Position numbers and translations under genes: made by a program. A stretch of DNA of 64,000 bases, taken from Caryophanon tenue (GTDB lineage Bacteria > Bacillota > Bacilli > Bacillales_A > Planococcaceae). The stretch covers positions 248,001-312,000 of the forward strand of contig NZ_MASJ01000003.1 of the NCBI RefSeq assembly GCF_001700315.1, written 5' to 3'. Each line of letters starts with the position of its first letter. Positions within the stretch are counted from its first letter, which is position 1. The notes beneath the pieces are model-generated. The model was not told where the DNA came from. It was given only the letters and a program-made list of their open reading frames with translations, and searched no databases. Below, in pieces: positions 1 through 9,406 of the stretch.

Positions 1-692
1 AATCGATTGCGCATGTACACGCAACAACAACGATTCCAAATGACCCAGCGCAACATATTTTTATTTGTACAAAAGCATATGCGTTACAGACGATTACGGA
101 ACAATTAGCACATATAGAAGCTGCAACAATTACAGCGTGTCAAAATGGTCTTGCGCATCTTGCATTGCTGGAGCATCCATCTAGTTGTGCGGCTGTTGTC
201 GAGTTTGGCGCTTATAAAGAAAGTGATACGATTGTCCATCATACAGGTGTTGGACGTGTCGTTATCGGGGCGTTATCAGGTGGACAGGTGCCCTTTATAG
301 CATCGACACAACAGCTACCGATTATATATGACGAGAGCATTCAAGATGTCATGTGGCGTAAAGCATTATTAAATTGTTGTATCAATCCATTAACAGCGAT
401 TATGCAAGTGAAAAATGGGGAACTTATAACTAACCCATCTTTATGGCAAATTGTGATGCGTATGCACGCAGAGTTGGAGGAAGCATTACCGAAGCAGATG
501 AAGAATGTACCGCTAAAAGCTGTGTATGAGCTTTGTGAAAAAACAGCACAAAATCGTTCGTCGATGCATGTAGATATCGCGCATGGTCGCCAAACCGAAA
601 TTGAAGAAATTGTCGGTGCTGTTTTAGCATTCACTGCACATCCACTCCCAACATTACGCGTGCTATATGACCAAATAATTGCCAAACGATAA
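1..692 (+). CDS. panE: 2-dehydropantoate 2-reductase, C-terminal part (5' end outside window)
   Basis: NADPH-dependent ketopantoate reductase of pantothenate/coenzyme A synthesis, cytoplasmic. The reading frame is open from the first full codon (position 3), so the gene continues upstream and the Rossmann-fold start is missing. Visible family features are QNGLAHL, the block WRKALLNCCINPLTA with the catalytic lysine and the Asn-Pro-Leu-Thr-Ala signature, and SSMHVDIAHGRQTEIE near the C-terminus with the conserved substrate-binding residues. In B. subtilis a panE-type gene likewise lies just upstream of bshC, which supports the call. Confidence 0.93.
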   Translation, partial: SIAHVHATTTIPNDPAQHIFICTKAYALQTITEQLAHIEAATITACQNGLAHLALLEHPSSCAAVVEFGAYKESDTIVHHTGVGRVVIGALSGGQVPFIASTQQLPIIYDESIQDVMWRKALLNCCINPLTAIMQVKNGELITNPSLWQIVMRMHAELEEALPKQMKNVPLKAVYELCEKTAQNRSSMHVDIAHGRQTEIEEIVGAVLAFTAHPLPTLRVLYDQIIAKR

Positions 693-703
693 GGAGTGAG
701 GCT

Positions 704-1084
704 ATGGGGATTTTACAGTGGGTATTTGTATTAGCGATTTTTTGCCCGTTTCTCGTATTCGTTATAAGCGCTTGGTTTTTTAAACATCCAGATCAATCCA
801 TTACTTTTCGAACGGCGATGGATATAACGACACCATTTTTTATTGTCGCTGTCATTCTTGGCTTACATAGTGTTTTTGAGCTACCAGGTATGGTGATTAC
901 AACGGGATTATGCGTGCTACTTGCTATTTTTATGTTTTATGTTGAACGAAAAATACAAAAAAGAATTAAAATCATTCCATTTTTACAACGTATTTGGAGA
1001 GCTTATTTTTTAGTGTTTTGTGTGATATATTGTTGTATATGGATTTTTGGTATCGTGATTTATGGCTTCCGCCAAGTGTTTTAA
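704..1084 (+). CDS. DUF3397 family integral membrane protein
   Basis: A 126-residue hydrophobic protein with about four predicted membrane segments (roughly residues 4-25, 41-58, 64-82 and 100-122) and a short basic cytoplasmic stretch between the third and fourth (ERKIQKRIK). It starts 11 bases after panE behind a GGAGTGAGG ribosome site, so the two are probably cotranscribed. Small proteins of this type (DUF3397) occupy the same place, between panE and bshC, in related Bacillales. No function is known and nothing in the sequence suggests an enzyme. Confidence 0.7.
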   Translation: MGILQWVFVLAIFCPFLVFVISAWFFKHPDQSITFRTAMDITTPFFIVAVILGLHSVFELPGMVITTGLCVLLAIFMFYVERKIQKRIKIIPFLQRIWRAYFLVFCVIYCCIWIFGIVIYGFRQVF

Positions 1085-1179
1085 GGCAGATTACTTTAAT
1101 ATCGAGATATTTCATAATAAGATGAAATACATACCATGTTTAGTGAGGTTACATATAGTAAGTAGAGGAGATTTGACAC

Positions 1180-2793
1180 ATGCATTTGGAGCAAGTTTGC
1201 ATTCCATTTAATAATAAAATTTTGGAGCATTATGATGCGCAACATGAAACGATGGCAGCGTTTTTTCCGTATGGCGTAAGTGATGAGGAGTTTCAACGAC
1301 GTTATACGTATTTAAAACAGCAACCACGCACAGCCGGTTTAGCGGAAGCGATTCGTGCATATATGACACCATTCGGTTTAACAGAGGCAATTGAACAAAA
1401 TATTACGGCATTGGCAAATGGTGCTGTAGCGATTGTTGGCGGGCAGCAAGCGGGTGTATTCACAGGTCCTTTGTATTCGGTCTATAAAGCAATTACGGTA
1501 CTTGTTGTTGCAAAACAGCAGCAACAGAACCTACAAGCGCCTGTTGTTCCAGTGTTTTGGATTGCAGGAGAAGACCATGATTTAGAGGAAATTAATCATA
1601 CGTATACGATTGCGCAACAACAGGTGAAAAAGCGTGGTTATAGTGAGCGTGTAACACGAAAAACAATGGCGTCGACAACAAAGCTGTCGCAAGAAGCGAT
1701 TGTGCAGCTTATTGAAACGGTGTTTTTCGATTACGGGGAAACGGCGTATACTGCACAGCTTGTGGAGCAGTTAAAAGAAGCAGCAGCAAAAAGTGAGACA
1801 TTCACAGATTTCTTTACACATGTGATGAACGGTTTCTTTAGTGCGCACGGCTTATTAATGATTGATGCGGCATCTGCTAACATGCGACAATTAGAAAGTG
1901 CATATTTTGAGCGTTTAATTGATGCTGCACCGTCGATTGCACAAGCGGTAACTGCGACAGAAGCACAGTTTGACAAAGCAGGCTACGGTACACCGATTAT
2001 GGCACAGCCGAACAATGCCAATATTTTTTACGTACGTGAAGGTGAGCGTTTTTTACTGACGTATAAAGACGGTGTTTTTTCAAATGCGCAAGCAAATGTT
2101 CATTTTACATCGGCACAATTAAAAAACATTGCAAAAAACACGCCTGAGCAGTTAAGCAATAATGTAGTGACGCGCCCAATGATGCAAGAGATGGTCTTTC
2201 CGGTGCTTGCATTTGTTGGTGGTCCGGGTGAATTAGCATATTGGGCAACGCTAGCGAACGGTTTTGAACAAGTAGGCTTACAAATGCCGATCTTCGTGCC
2301 GCGCTTTATGTTTACGATTGTCGATAAGACGATTGAAAAATGCGCAGAGCAGCTGGAGTTAGACATTCCAACGGTGATTGCACATGGCGTAACGCAGCAA
2401 CGCGAAGCATTTATTGCGTCACTACAAACGCAACAAGTGACGTCACCAGTATTACAAATGGAACAACAGCTACGTGAACAATATGTTCAATTACAAAGCT
2501 TTTTACAACAGCAGCACATTCATTTAGATAATGTGCTTGCAAAAAATATGAAGCAACATACGCAGCAACTTGATTATTTAATGGCAAAAATTGAAGAGCA
2601 AGTATTGCGTCAACATGACACGACACTTCAACACTATGACGTATTAGCACATCAATTACGTCCGAATGGTTCTTACCAAGAACGCGTATTTGCGCCGCAT
2701 TATATGCTGAATAAATATGGTGAAGATTTTGTCGACCGCTTACTACGCTTGACGTACAGTGTAAACAACACACATAAAATCATTTTTGTATAA
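1180..2793 (+). CDS. bshC: Bacillithiol synthase (cysteine-adding enzyme) BshC
   Basis: BshC catalyses the last step of bacillithiol synthesis, adding cysteine to glucosaminyl-malate. At 537 residues it is full length for the family. Recognisable blocks are VGGQQAGVFTGP near residue 86, FWIAGEDHDLEEI near residue 126, and the glutamine-rich coiled coil of the C-terminal half (about residues 420-500). The ATG follows an AGAGGAG site at a normal distance. It lies directly upstream of the division cluster, as in B. subtilis (yllA), and is followed by an intrinsic terminator, so it does not read strongly into rsmH. Bacillithiol use is itself a Bacillales/Firmicutes marker. Confidence 0.96.
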   Translation: MHLEQVCIPFNNKILEHYDAQHETMAAFFPYGVSDEEFQRRYTYLKQQPRTAGLAEAIRAYMTPFGLTEAIEQNITALANGAVAIVGGQQAGVFTGPLYSVYKAITVLVVAKQQQQNLQAPVVPVFWIAGEDHDLEEINHTYTIAQQQVKKRGYSERVTRKTMASTTKLSQEAIVQLIETVFFDYGETAYTAQLVEQLKEAAAKSETFTDFFTHVMNGFFSAHGLLMIDAASANMRQLESAYFERLIDAAPSIAQAVTATEAQFDKAGYGTPIMAQPNNANIFYVREGERFLLTYKDGVFSNAQANVHFTSAQLKNIAKNTPEQLSNNVVTRPMMQEMVFPVLAFVGGPGELAYWATLANGFEQVGLQMPIFVPRFMFTIVDKTIEKCAEQLELDIPTVIAHGVTQQREAFIASLQTQQVTSPVLQMEQQLREQYVQLQSFLQQQHIHLDNVLAKNMKQHTQQLDYLMAKIEEQVLRQHDTTLQHYDVLAHQLRPNGSYQERVFAPHYMLNKYGEDFVDRLLRLTYSVNNTHKIIFV

Positions 2794-2808
2794 ACATATT
2801 TCACTTTT

Positions 2809-2850
2809 AAGCTACAGAGAGAGGGGCAACCTTTTTCTGTAGCTTTTTGT
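2809..2850 (+). terminator. Intrinsic terminator of bshC
   Basis: AAGCTACAGA (2809-2818) pairs with TCTGTAGCTT (2836-2845) around a 17-base loop and runs into a T-rich tract. It separates bshC from the cell-wall cluster. Confidence 0.85.
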
Positions 2851-3253
2851 CTTTATAAGAGGGAATACGCATTCCATCAAGCTTCCAGAAATCAGTTAAG
2901 CATAATTGCGAAAAAGAAAGGGTCTATTTTCTTATTTTTTGTAATGTACATTACAATTACAGAAATGCTGTAGAGGAAAGTAAGGGGTTGTGGTACATTA
3001 TATGTTATAAAGTGGGGAAGTAACAGCATTCTAGGCGATTACTGATTCGAAAACAGTGACCGAATGAAGGATAAAAAATAGGTCTAAGGTTTGTTGTTTA
3101 GTTCTTTTTTTATGACTACTTTCTGGAAGTGCAAATCATGTGAACACCTCACGCACAGTCGTTGCCTATTCTAGCATGTGAAAGGAATAGCGCTAACGCT
3201 GTAAGAAAATTTAAATGGCTTTGATTTTTAAGCCTCAAAGGAGCGTCACCAGT
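2851..3253 (+). other. Gene-free interval before rsmH; mraZ absent
   Basis: About 400 bases with no open frame resembling MraZ, which normally precedes rsmH. It holds a perfect 14-bp palindrome (2941-2954), a short hairpin GGAAT/ATTCC at 2863-2876, an 8-bp inverted pair AATGCTGT (2964-2971) / ACAGCATT (3023-3030) enclosing about 50 bases, and a GTGGGG at 3012-3017 resembling a single MraZ box. It ends in the rsmH ribosome site (AAAGGAG). The rsmH promoter must lie here, but I could not settle on a convincing -35/-10 pair. Confidence 0.6.
2941..2954. promoter_or_regulatory. Perfect 14-bp palindrome, possible operator
   Basis: GTAATGTACATTAC is identical to its reverse complement. It lies about 300 bases upstream of rsmH and 90 bases after the bshC terminator. 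The symmetry and AT-rich flanks suit a homodimeric DNA-binding protein, but no regulator is identified. Confidence 0.4.
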
Positions 3254-4204
3254 ATGTTCGATCATACGACTGTCTTACTGGCAGAAACTGTAGATGGCTT
3301 GAACATCAACCCAGATGGTATCTATGTGGACTGCACATTAGGTGGAGCGGGTCACAGTGAATATTTAGTCAAACAATTATCAGAAAAAGGTCGTCTTATT
3401 TGTTTCGATCAAGATACAATTGCAATTGAAAATGCAAAAGTGCGTTTAGCACCTTACATAGATCGCGTTACATTTGTCCATTCAAATTTCCGCTATTTAA
3501 AGGATGAGCTAGCGGCACTAAATATTGATGAAGTAGATGGGATTTTATACGACCTAGGAGTTTCATCGCCACAATTAGATACCCCAGAGCGTGGATTCAG
3601 CTATCACCATGACGCACTGCTTGATATGCGTATGGACCAAACAGCGGAGTTAACAGCCTTTCATGTTGTGAATGAATGGGCATATGAAGATTTAGTGCGT
3701 ATTTTCTTCCGTTACGGTGAAGAGAAGTTTTCAAAGCAAGTAGCTCGTAAAATCGAAGCGGCACGTGAGCAAGCGCCGATTCGTACAACTGGCGAATTAG
3801 TAGAGTTAATTAAAGATGGCATTCCAGCACCGGCACGTCGTAAAGGTGGACACCCTGCAAAGCGTGTATTCCAAGCGATTCGTATTGCTGTAAATGATGA
3901 ACTAGGCGCAGCTGAAGATTCATTAATGGATGCCATTGACTGCATTAAAGTGGGGGGGCGCATTAGCGTTATTACGTTCCACTCACTAGAAGATCGTTTA
4001 ACAAAAACGATTTTTAAAGAAGCATCGTCGTTACCAGATTTACCACCAGGCTTACCGATTATTCCAGATCATTTAAAGCCAACGTTGAAGCTTGTTACAC
4101 GCAAGCCGATTTTACCTTCAGAAAGTGAACTTGAAAGCAATAACCGAGCGCGTTCAGCGAAGCTCCGTATTGTAGAAAAAATCAACGACAAAGGACGTGA
4201 GTAG
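3254..4204 (+). CDS. rsmH: 16S rRNA (cytosine-1402 N4)-methyltransferase RsmH
   Basis: SAM-dependent methyltransferase (MraW) that modifies C1402 in the 16S rRNA decoding centre. The start chosen is the ATG giving [13 protein letters not shown], which has AAAGGAG upstream; an earlier in-frame ATG at 3215 adds 13 unconserved residues with no ribosome site. That makes 316 residues, close to the usual size. Motifs: [10 protein letters not shown] near residue 26 (SAM loop), [11 protein letters not shown] near residue 98, ITFHSLEDR near residue 240, and the family C-terminal [10 protein letters not shown]. It is the first gene of the division cluster and abuts ftsL with no gap. Confidence 0.96.
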   Translation: MFDHTTVLLAETVDGLNINPDGIYVDCTLGGAGHSEYLVKQLSEKGRLICFDQDTIAIENAKVRLAPYIDRVTFVHSNFRYLKDELAALNIDEVDGILYDLGVSSPQLDTPERGFSYHHDALLDMRMDQTAELTAFHVVNEWAYEDLVRIFFRYGEEKFSKQVARKIEAAREQAPIRTTGELVELIKDGIPAPARRKGGHPAKRVFQAIRIAVNDELGAAEDSLMDAIDCIKVGGRISVITFHSLEDRLTKTIFKEASSLPDLPPGLPIIPDHLKPTLKLVTRKPILPSESELESNNRARSAKLRIVEKINDKGRE

Positions 4205-4582
4205 ATGGCATTACGTGCACAGCAACCACAGTTTGAACCACAACACCAACCACAGCGCGAGCAAAAGAAAAATCGCCAACCGAAGCCTGCCAGAAAATTT
4301 GGCTGGTTTCATGTGACCCCTGGTGAAAAAGGATTAATGGCATTATTTTGTATTGCATTAGCATTTTTAGGTATTTTAAATTTAAATGCACATTCGGCTG
4401 TACAAGAAACAAATATTGCGATTTCAAAAACTGAAGATCAAATTAATACGATTTCCGATGAAAATGAAGAACTATACGTACAAGTGTCAGAGCTTTCACG
4501 TTATGAACGTATTTGGGAGCGCGCACAACAATTAGGCTTAACGCAAAATGAAGAGAATGTTCGGGTAGTGTCAGGTCAATGA
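4205..4582 (+). CDS. ftsL: Cell division protein FtsL
   Basis: A bitopic divisome protein of 125 residues. A basic, glutamine-rich cytoplasmic N-terminus (to about residue 38) is followed by one membrane helix (about 41-60) and a short extracellular coiled coil with heptad hydrophobics (about 63-105). FtsL acts with DivIC/FtsB and DivIB to activate septal wall synthesis. The ATG follows the rsmH stop codon immediately and the stop overlaps pbpB by four bases (ATGA), so the three genes are translationally coupled. Primary sequence is weakly conserved in this family; the call rests on topology and position. Confidence 0.9.
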   Translation: MALRAQQPQFEPQHQPQREQKKNRQPKPARKFGWFHVTPGEKGLMALFCIALAFLGILNLNAHSAVQETNIAISKTEDQINTISDENEELYVQVSELSRYERIWERAQQLGLTQNEENVRVVSGQ

Positions 4583-6834
4583 AACAACAATTTGTATCAA
4601 AGTGGGGAGCCTTTGCTTTATTAGTCTTTTTCGCAGGGCTCTCTTTACTATTTATCGGACGATTTTTTATCATTCAATCTTCAGGACAAACGCATGGTGA
4701 AGATTTAGTATTAAAGGCAGCTGCGCAATATGAGCGACAGTATATTTTAGATGCGAAGCGCGGAGAAATTTTAGACCGCAACGGGCGCGTCATTGCAGAA
4801 GATACGCAAAGTTTCCGTCTTGTTGCGACAGTCGATGAATCATTATCACAAGTAGGACGTAAACCGATTCACGTGGTGGACCCTGAGGAAACAGCAAAAG
4901 TGTTAGCGAAATATTTAAATGCGACCGAGGAACAAATTTTAGAACGTTTATTAAAGCCAGGTGCGAAGCAAGTAGAATTTGGTTCGTATGGGCGTGGCTT
5001 AACCTATGAAACGATGGCGCTTATTAAAGAAGAGGAATTACCAGGTATTTTCTTCTATAGCGATTCAAAACGTTATTATCCAAACGGTAGTTTCGCATCC
5101 TTTTTAATCGGTTATGCAAAGTCCGATGAAGTAAAAGATGAACGGACAGATACGTACAAAATGCAAACGACTGGTCAAATGGGTGTCGAAGCGTATTATG
5201 ATGATATTCTTGAGGGTACAGATGGTTATGAGAACTATCAAGCAGACCGTAGAGGCTATTTATTACCAGGTTCAACGCATTTTATTACCGAGGCAAAAGA
5301 TGGTTACAATATTAAATTAACGCTCGACAAAACGATTGAAAACTTTGTCGATGATGCGATGACACGTGTGTACGATAAATATGATCCACAAGAAATGGTC
5401 GTTGTTGTAGCCGATCCAAATACCGGTGAGATTTTGGCGATGTCACAACGTCCAACGTTCGACCCGAACACACGCGCAGAGCTACCTAAAATTTCATCAT
5501 GGCTAAACCAAGCGACAGAAGATACGATCGAGCCTGGTTCAACAATGAAAATTTTCACGTTAGCAGCAGCAATTGAAACAAATAATTGGCTGCCGAATGC
5601 ACAATATAAATCTGGGCAATATAAAATGCCAAACTCGATGCGTATTGTACGTGACCATAATCAAGTTGGTTGGGGAACGATTTCGTTTTTAGAAGGATTC
5701 CAGCGCTCGTCTAACGTGGCAATTGCGTATATGATGGAACGACTTGGGACAGCAACATTTTTAGAGTACGTTGAAAAGTTCGGTTTTGGTCAAAAGACAG
5801 GGTTTATTACGAAACAAGAAGCGAGCGGTGTTATTTTAAAAAATAACCCGCAAGATATTATTTCGACTGCGTTTGGTCAAGGTTCAACTGTAACGCCTTT
5901 ACAGCTTGTACAAGCAATGACGGCGATTGCGAATGAAGGTGTGATGATGAAACCTTATATCGTCGATGAAATTGTTGACCCAAATACGGGGAAAGTTGTT
6001 GAAGCGAATGAGCCTACACAATTAGGCACACCAATTTCTGCAGAAACAGCGCAGCAAGTAAAGGATATTTTAGCATCAACGGTTACGGTTGCTCATGGTA
6101 CAGCAAAGCAATTTGCAATTGACAATTATTCAGTAGCAGGTAAAACGGGTACAGCGCAAATCGTCAATGAAAATGGTACATATGATTGGGGCTCAGATGA
6201 GTTCTTGTACTCATTTTTAGGAATGGCGCCTGTGGAAGACCCACAGTTAATTGTTTATGTAGCGGTGCAAAAACCGAAGCTAGAAGGTGTAGCAGGTAGT
6301 ACCCCAGTTGCAGAAGTGTTTACATCCGTTATGGAAAATAGTTTGAAATATTTAAATATCGACCCTGCAAATACAGTAACAGCAGAAACAACAAAGCTGG
6401 AACAGTATGTTGGGCAGACGGTAGCAGCGGTACAGCCACAGCTTGAAAGCTTAGGGCTTGATGTGTCTATTATTGGTGAAGGTGGAACGATTACAGCGCA
6501 GTACCCAGCAGCGGAAACAGCGATTGTGTTAGGCGACCGTGTGTTTTTACAAACGGATGGTCCGACTGTGTTGCCAGACTTTACAAATTGGTCATTGCGT
6601 CATATTTTAACGTTTGAACAACTGGCCAACTTAAATTTAGTGCCGGTTGGTGAAGGATATGCCGTTAGTCAAAATGTGGAGCCAGGTACGCTTATGACAA
6701 GTCGTACGCCAGTGGACATTTTATTGCAAACACCACAAGAGCAATATATGAACAGCGAAGCAAGTACTGAACAGGCAACCGACGAGGAAACACAACAGGT
6801 TGCTGAGCCGGAAACATCGGATGAACAGCAATAA
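4579..6834 (+). CDS. pbpB: Penicillin-binding protein 2B, septal transpeptidase with PASTA repeats
   Basis: Class B penicillin-binding protein that cross-links septal peptidoglycan, anchored by an N-terminal helix (about residues 11-32). The dimerisation domain spans roughly 55-240. The transpeptidase carries the three active-site motifs: S321-T-M-K324, S377-S-N379 and K522-T-G-T525. Two PASTA domains follow (about 610-730), then an acidic Glu/Thr/Gln tail. In sporulating relatives a second such gene, spoVD, lies next; here pbpB is followed by a terminator and mraY. The PASTA domains and the place after ftsL fit the division enzyme rather than SpoVD. Confidence 0.96.
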   Translation: MKQQFVSKWGAFALLVFFAGLSLLFIGRFFIIQSSGQTHGEDLVLKAAAQYERQYILDAKRGEILDRNGRVIAEDTQSFRLVATVDESLSQVGRKPIHVVDPEETAKVLAKYLNATEEQILERLLKPGAKQVEFGSYGRGLTYETMALIKEEELPGIFFYSDSKRYYPNGSFASFLIGYAKSDEVKDERTDTYKMQTTGQMGVEAYYDDILEGTDGYENYQADRRGYLLPGSTHFITEAKDGYNIKLTLDKTIENFVDDAMTRVYDKYDPQEMVVVVADPNTGEILAMSQRPTFDPNTRAELPKISSWLNQATEDTIEPGSTMKIFTLAAAIETNNWLPNAQYKSGQYKMPNSMRIVRDHNQVGWGTISFLEGFQRSSNVAIAYMMERLGTATFLEYVEKFGFGQKTGFITKQEASGVILKNNPQDIISTAFGQGSTVTPLQLVQAMTAIANEGVMMKPYIVDEIVDPNTGKVVEANEPTQLGTPISAETAQQVKDILASTVTVAHGTAKQFAIDNYSVAGKTGTAQIVNENGTYDWGSDEFLYSFLGMAPVEDPQLIVYVAVQKPKLEGVAGSTPVAEVFTSVMENSLKYLNIDPANTVTAETTKLEQYVGQTVAAVQPQLESLGLDVSIIGEGGTITAQYPAAETAIVLGDRVFLQTDGPTVLPDFTNWSLRHILTFEQLANLNLVPVGEGYAVSQNVEPGTLMTSRTPVDILLQTPQEQYMNSEASTEQATDEETQQVAEPETSDEQQ

Positions 6835-6837
6835 TAC

Positions 6838-6887
6838 AAAAGCCGTTCACGTATAAACTGCCTAGCAGTTGTGAACGGCTTTTTTTA
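6838..6887 (+). terminator. Intrinsic terminator after pbpB
   Basis: AAAGCCGTTCAC pairs with GTGAACGGCTTT, with an inner AACTG/CAGTT stem, followed by a run of T. It ends the rsmH-ftsL-pbpB unit, so mraY needs its own promoter in the 130 bases before it; the best guess is a weak TTTTAA-17-TATTAT at about 6947-6975. Confidence 0.92.
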
Positions 6888-7019
6888 TTCGTTGCGCGTT
6901 CTGAATGAGGAATAGAAATAAATTACAAAATTTCTCGAAACCTATCTTTTAAAATCGCGTAGAAAGTTCTATTATTAGGGATGGACAACATAAATTGAAC
7001 AACAATAGAGGAGAGCATT

Positions 7020-7991
7020 ATGACAGTCGCATCGACCATTATTATTTTAGTAGTAGCATTTTTATTATCAGTTGTTATTGCACCATTCGCGATTCCGATG
7101 CTGCGCCGTTTAAAATTCGGGCAAAGCATTCGTGAAGAAGGTCCGCAATCACATTTGAAAAAAGCAGGCACACCAACGATGGGTGGTATTATCTTTTTAC
7201 TATCGATTTTACTGACAACGATTATTCTAGGCTTGGTGTATGAGTACTTTACGGTAGAAACAACGATTTTATTATTAGTATTTATCGGCTTTGGTGTTAT
7301 CGGCTTTTTAGATGACGGCTTAAAAGTAATTTTTAAGCGTAATTTAGGCTTAACATCAATTCAAAAACTAATTGGCCAAATTATTATTGCCATCGTCGCA
7401 TACTTTTTACTGCAAATGGGCGATACATTTGAAACAACATTATCGCTATTTGGTGCAACGGTTGATATTGGCATTTTATATGTTGCCTTTTTAATTTTCT
7501 GGTTAGTAGGTTTCTCAAACGCCGTCAACTTAACGGATGGCTTAGACGGTTTAGCATCAGGTACATCGGCGTTTGCGTTTGCGGCATTTGGGATTATTGC
7601 TGTGCTACAAGACCAAGCGGATGTTGCGATTTTCGCCTTTGCGGTAACAGGTGCGTTACTTGGCTTCTTAGTATTCAATATGAAGCCAGCAAAAGTGTTT
7701 ATGGGTGACACAGGTTCATTAGCACTTGGTGGCGCATTAGCTATGTTATCTGTATTAACGAAAACAGAATTTTTATTATTGCTAATTGGTTTAGTGTTCG
7801 TTATTGAAACATTATCGGTTATTTTACAAGTAGGTAGCTTTAAATTACGTGGTAAACGTATTTTCAGAATGAGCCCAATTCATCACCACTTTGAAGAAGG
7901 TGGCTGGTCTGAGTGGAAGGTTGTTATTGTCTTCTGGTCAGTCGGCTTTGTGGTAGCGGTAATTGGTGTATTAGTGGAGGCGTTCGTATGA
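7020..7991 (+). CDS. mraY: Phospho-N-acetylmuramoyl-pentapeptide transferase MraY
   Basis: Integral membrane enzyme that moves phospho-MurNAc-pentapeptide from UDP onto undecaprenyl phosphate, giving lipid I. The 323 residues form about ten membrane helices. Conserved cytoplasmic motifs are FLDDG near residue 96, NLTDGLDGL near residue 169, [10 protein letters not shown] near residue 229 and the histidine motif PIHHHFE near residue 287. It overlaps murD by four bases. In B. subtilis murE and spoVD precede it; both are missing here, as in the staphylococcal version of the cluster. Confidence 0.97.
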   Translation: MTVASTIIILVVAFLLSVVIAPFAIPMLRRLKFGQSIREEGPQSHLKKAGTPTMGGIIFLLSILLTTIILGLVYEYFTVETTILLLVFIGFGVIGFLDDGLKVIFKRNLGLTSIQKLIGQIIIAIVAYFLLQMGDTFETTLSLFGATVDIGILYVAFLIFWLVGFSNAVNLTDGLDGLASGTSAFAFAAFGIIAVLQDQADVAIFAFAVTGALLGFLVFNMKPAKVFMGDTGSLALGGALAMLSVLTKTEFLLLLIGLVFVIETLSVILQVGSFKLRGKRIFRMSPIHHHFEEGGWSEWKVVIVFWSVGFVVAVIGVLVEAFV

Positions 7992-9337
7992 AGCAGTACA
8001 AAGATTTAGTCGCAAAAAAAGTATTGGTATTAGGGTTAGCGAAATCAGGCGTGGCAGCAGCAGAGTTATTACATTCATTAGGTGCATTTGTAACGGTGAA
8101 TGACGCGAAGCCATTTGATGCAAGTCCAGATGCACAAGGATTATTACAAAAAGGCATTACGGTTATTTGTGGCCGTCACCCGGAAGATTTATTGGATGAA
8201 GGCTTTGAATTAGTCGTGAAAAACCCAGGGATTCCATATTTTAATCCTGTTGTGGCAGATGCGACACGCCGTGGGATTCCAGTATGGACAGAAGTGGAGC
8301 TTGCGTATTTAATAAGCGAAGCGCCAATGATTGGTATTACAGGTTCTAACGGCAAGACAACAACGACAACATTAGTATACGAAATGTTACGTGTTGGAGG
8401 TTTACAGCCGTTAATCGCAGGGAATATTGGTACGGTGGCTTGTGGTGTTGCTGAAAAGGCGACAGCTGATAATGTCATTGTAACGGAATTATCATCATTC
8501 CAATTAATGGGCACAAATAGCTTTAAGCCACATATTGCGGTATTAACGAATTTATATGATGCGCATTTAGATTACCACGGAACATTCGATGCGTATGCAG
8601 ATGCGAAGTTTGGTGTAACACGTAATCAAGATGAGCATGATTACTTTATTTATAACGCAGACCAGCCGACTGTTGTCGCATATGCGGAGAAGTCAAAGGC
8701 ACAAAAAATCCCATTCACAACAAAGGGGCGTACAGAGGTTGGTGCAAGTGCTGATGATGTCGCAATTTATTGGAATGGCGAAAAAGTAGTCGATCGTGCA
8801 GATATTGTATTACCAGGGCAACATAACGTAGAAAATATTTTATGTGCGATTGCAACGGCAACTTTATTAGGGTGTGAAGCGTCAGCTATGACACAAGTGT
8901 TAGCGACATTTGGCGGTGTTCGTCACCGTACGCAATTTGTGCGCGAATGGCAAGGTCGTCGTATTTATAACGATTCCAAGGCAACAAACTGTTTAGCGAC
9001 AAAAAGTGCACTAGAAGCGTTTACGTCACCACTTGTATTATTAGCAGGGGGCTTAGACCGCGGTCATTCATTTGAAGAATTGCGTGAAGCGATGCAGCAT
9101 GTACGTGTATCCATTTCATTCGGTGAAACAGGCATGCGCTTTGCAGAGTTTGCAAAGTCTTGTGGTGTAGAAGAAGTCATCGTTGCGGTAAATGTAGAAG
9201 ATGCAGCGGCGTATGCACGTAAGCTTTCGCAACAAGGCGATATCATTTTACTATCACCTGCATGTGCAAGCTGGGATCAATACGAAAGCTTTGAAGTTCG
9301 TGGCGATTTATTTATTGAAGCTGTGACGAAATTTTAA
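7988..9337 (+). CDS. murD: UDP-N-acetylmuramoylalanine--D-glutamate ligase MurD
   Basis: Cytoplasmic ATP-dependent ligase adding D-glutamate to UDP-MurNAc-L-alanine. Its 449 residues match the family. An N-terminal nucleotide-binding domain ([10 protein letters not shown]) is followed by the ATPase loop [10 protein letters not shown] near residue 119 and a C-terminal domain with YNDSKATN and AGGLDRG. The ATG at 7988 overlaps the mraY stop (ATGA); an earlier in-frame start at 7913 lies inside mraY and encodes unconserved residues, so it was not used. spoVE, murG and murB, which follow in B. subtilis, are absent. Confidence 0.97.
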   Translation: MKQYKDLVAKKVLVLGLAKSGVAAAELLHSLGAFVTVNDAKPFDASPDAQGLLQKGITVICGRHPEDLLDEGFELVVKNPGIPYFNPVVADATRRGIPVWTEVELAYLISEAPMIGITGSNGKTTTTTLVYEMLRVGGLQPLIAGNIGTVACGVAEKATADNVIVTELSSFQLMGTNSFKPHIAVLTNLYDAHLDYHGTFDAYADAKFGVTRNQDEHDYFIYNADQPTVVAYAEKSKAQKIPFTTKGRTEVGASADDVAIYWNGEKVVDRADIVLPGQHNVENILCAIATATLLGCEASAMTQVLATFGGVRHRTQFVREWQGRRIYNDSKATNCLATKSALEAFTSPLVLLAGGLDRGHSFEELREAMQHVRVSISFGETGMRFAEFAKSCGVEEVIVAVNVEDAAAYARKLSQQGDIILLSPACASWDQYESFEVRGDLFIEAVTKF

Positions 9338-9348
9338 AAACGAACAGG

Positions 9349-9388
9349 AGTGGTAGAGAAATCGTGGCGACTTCTCTACCACTTTTTT
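9349..9388 (+). terminator. Intrinsic terminator after murD
   Basis: A perfect 12-bp stem, AGTGGTAGAGAA (9349-9360) with TTCTCTACCACT (9372-9383), then TTTTT. It sits only 18 bases before the divIB start, so divIB must depend on readthrough or on a promoter within murD or the hairpin region. Confidence 0.9.
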
Positions 9389-9406
9389 GTGAAATGAGGT
9401 GGCATA

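Noticed and set aside
2851-3253. Hidden small RNA or mraZ remnant
   Set aside because: Inverted pairs are present, but I could not match them to a known RNA and found no MraZ-like codons, so no gene was called.
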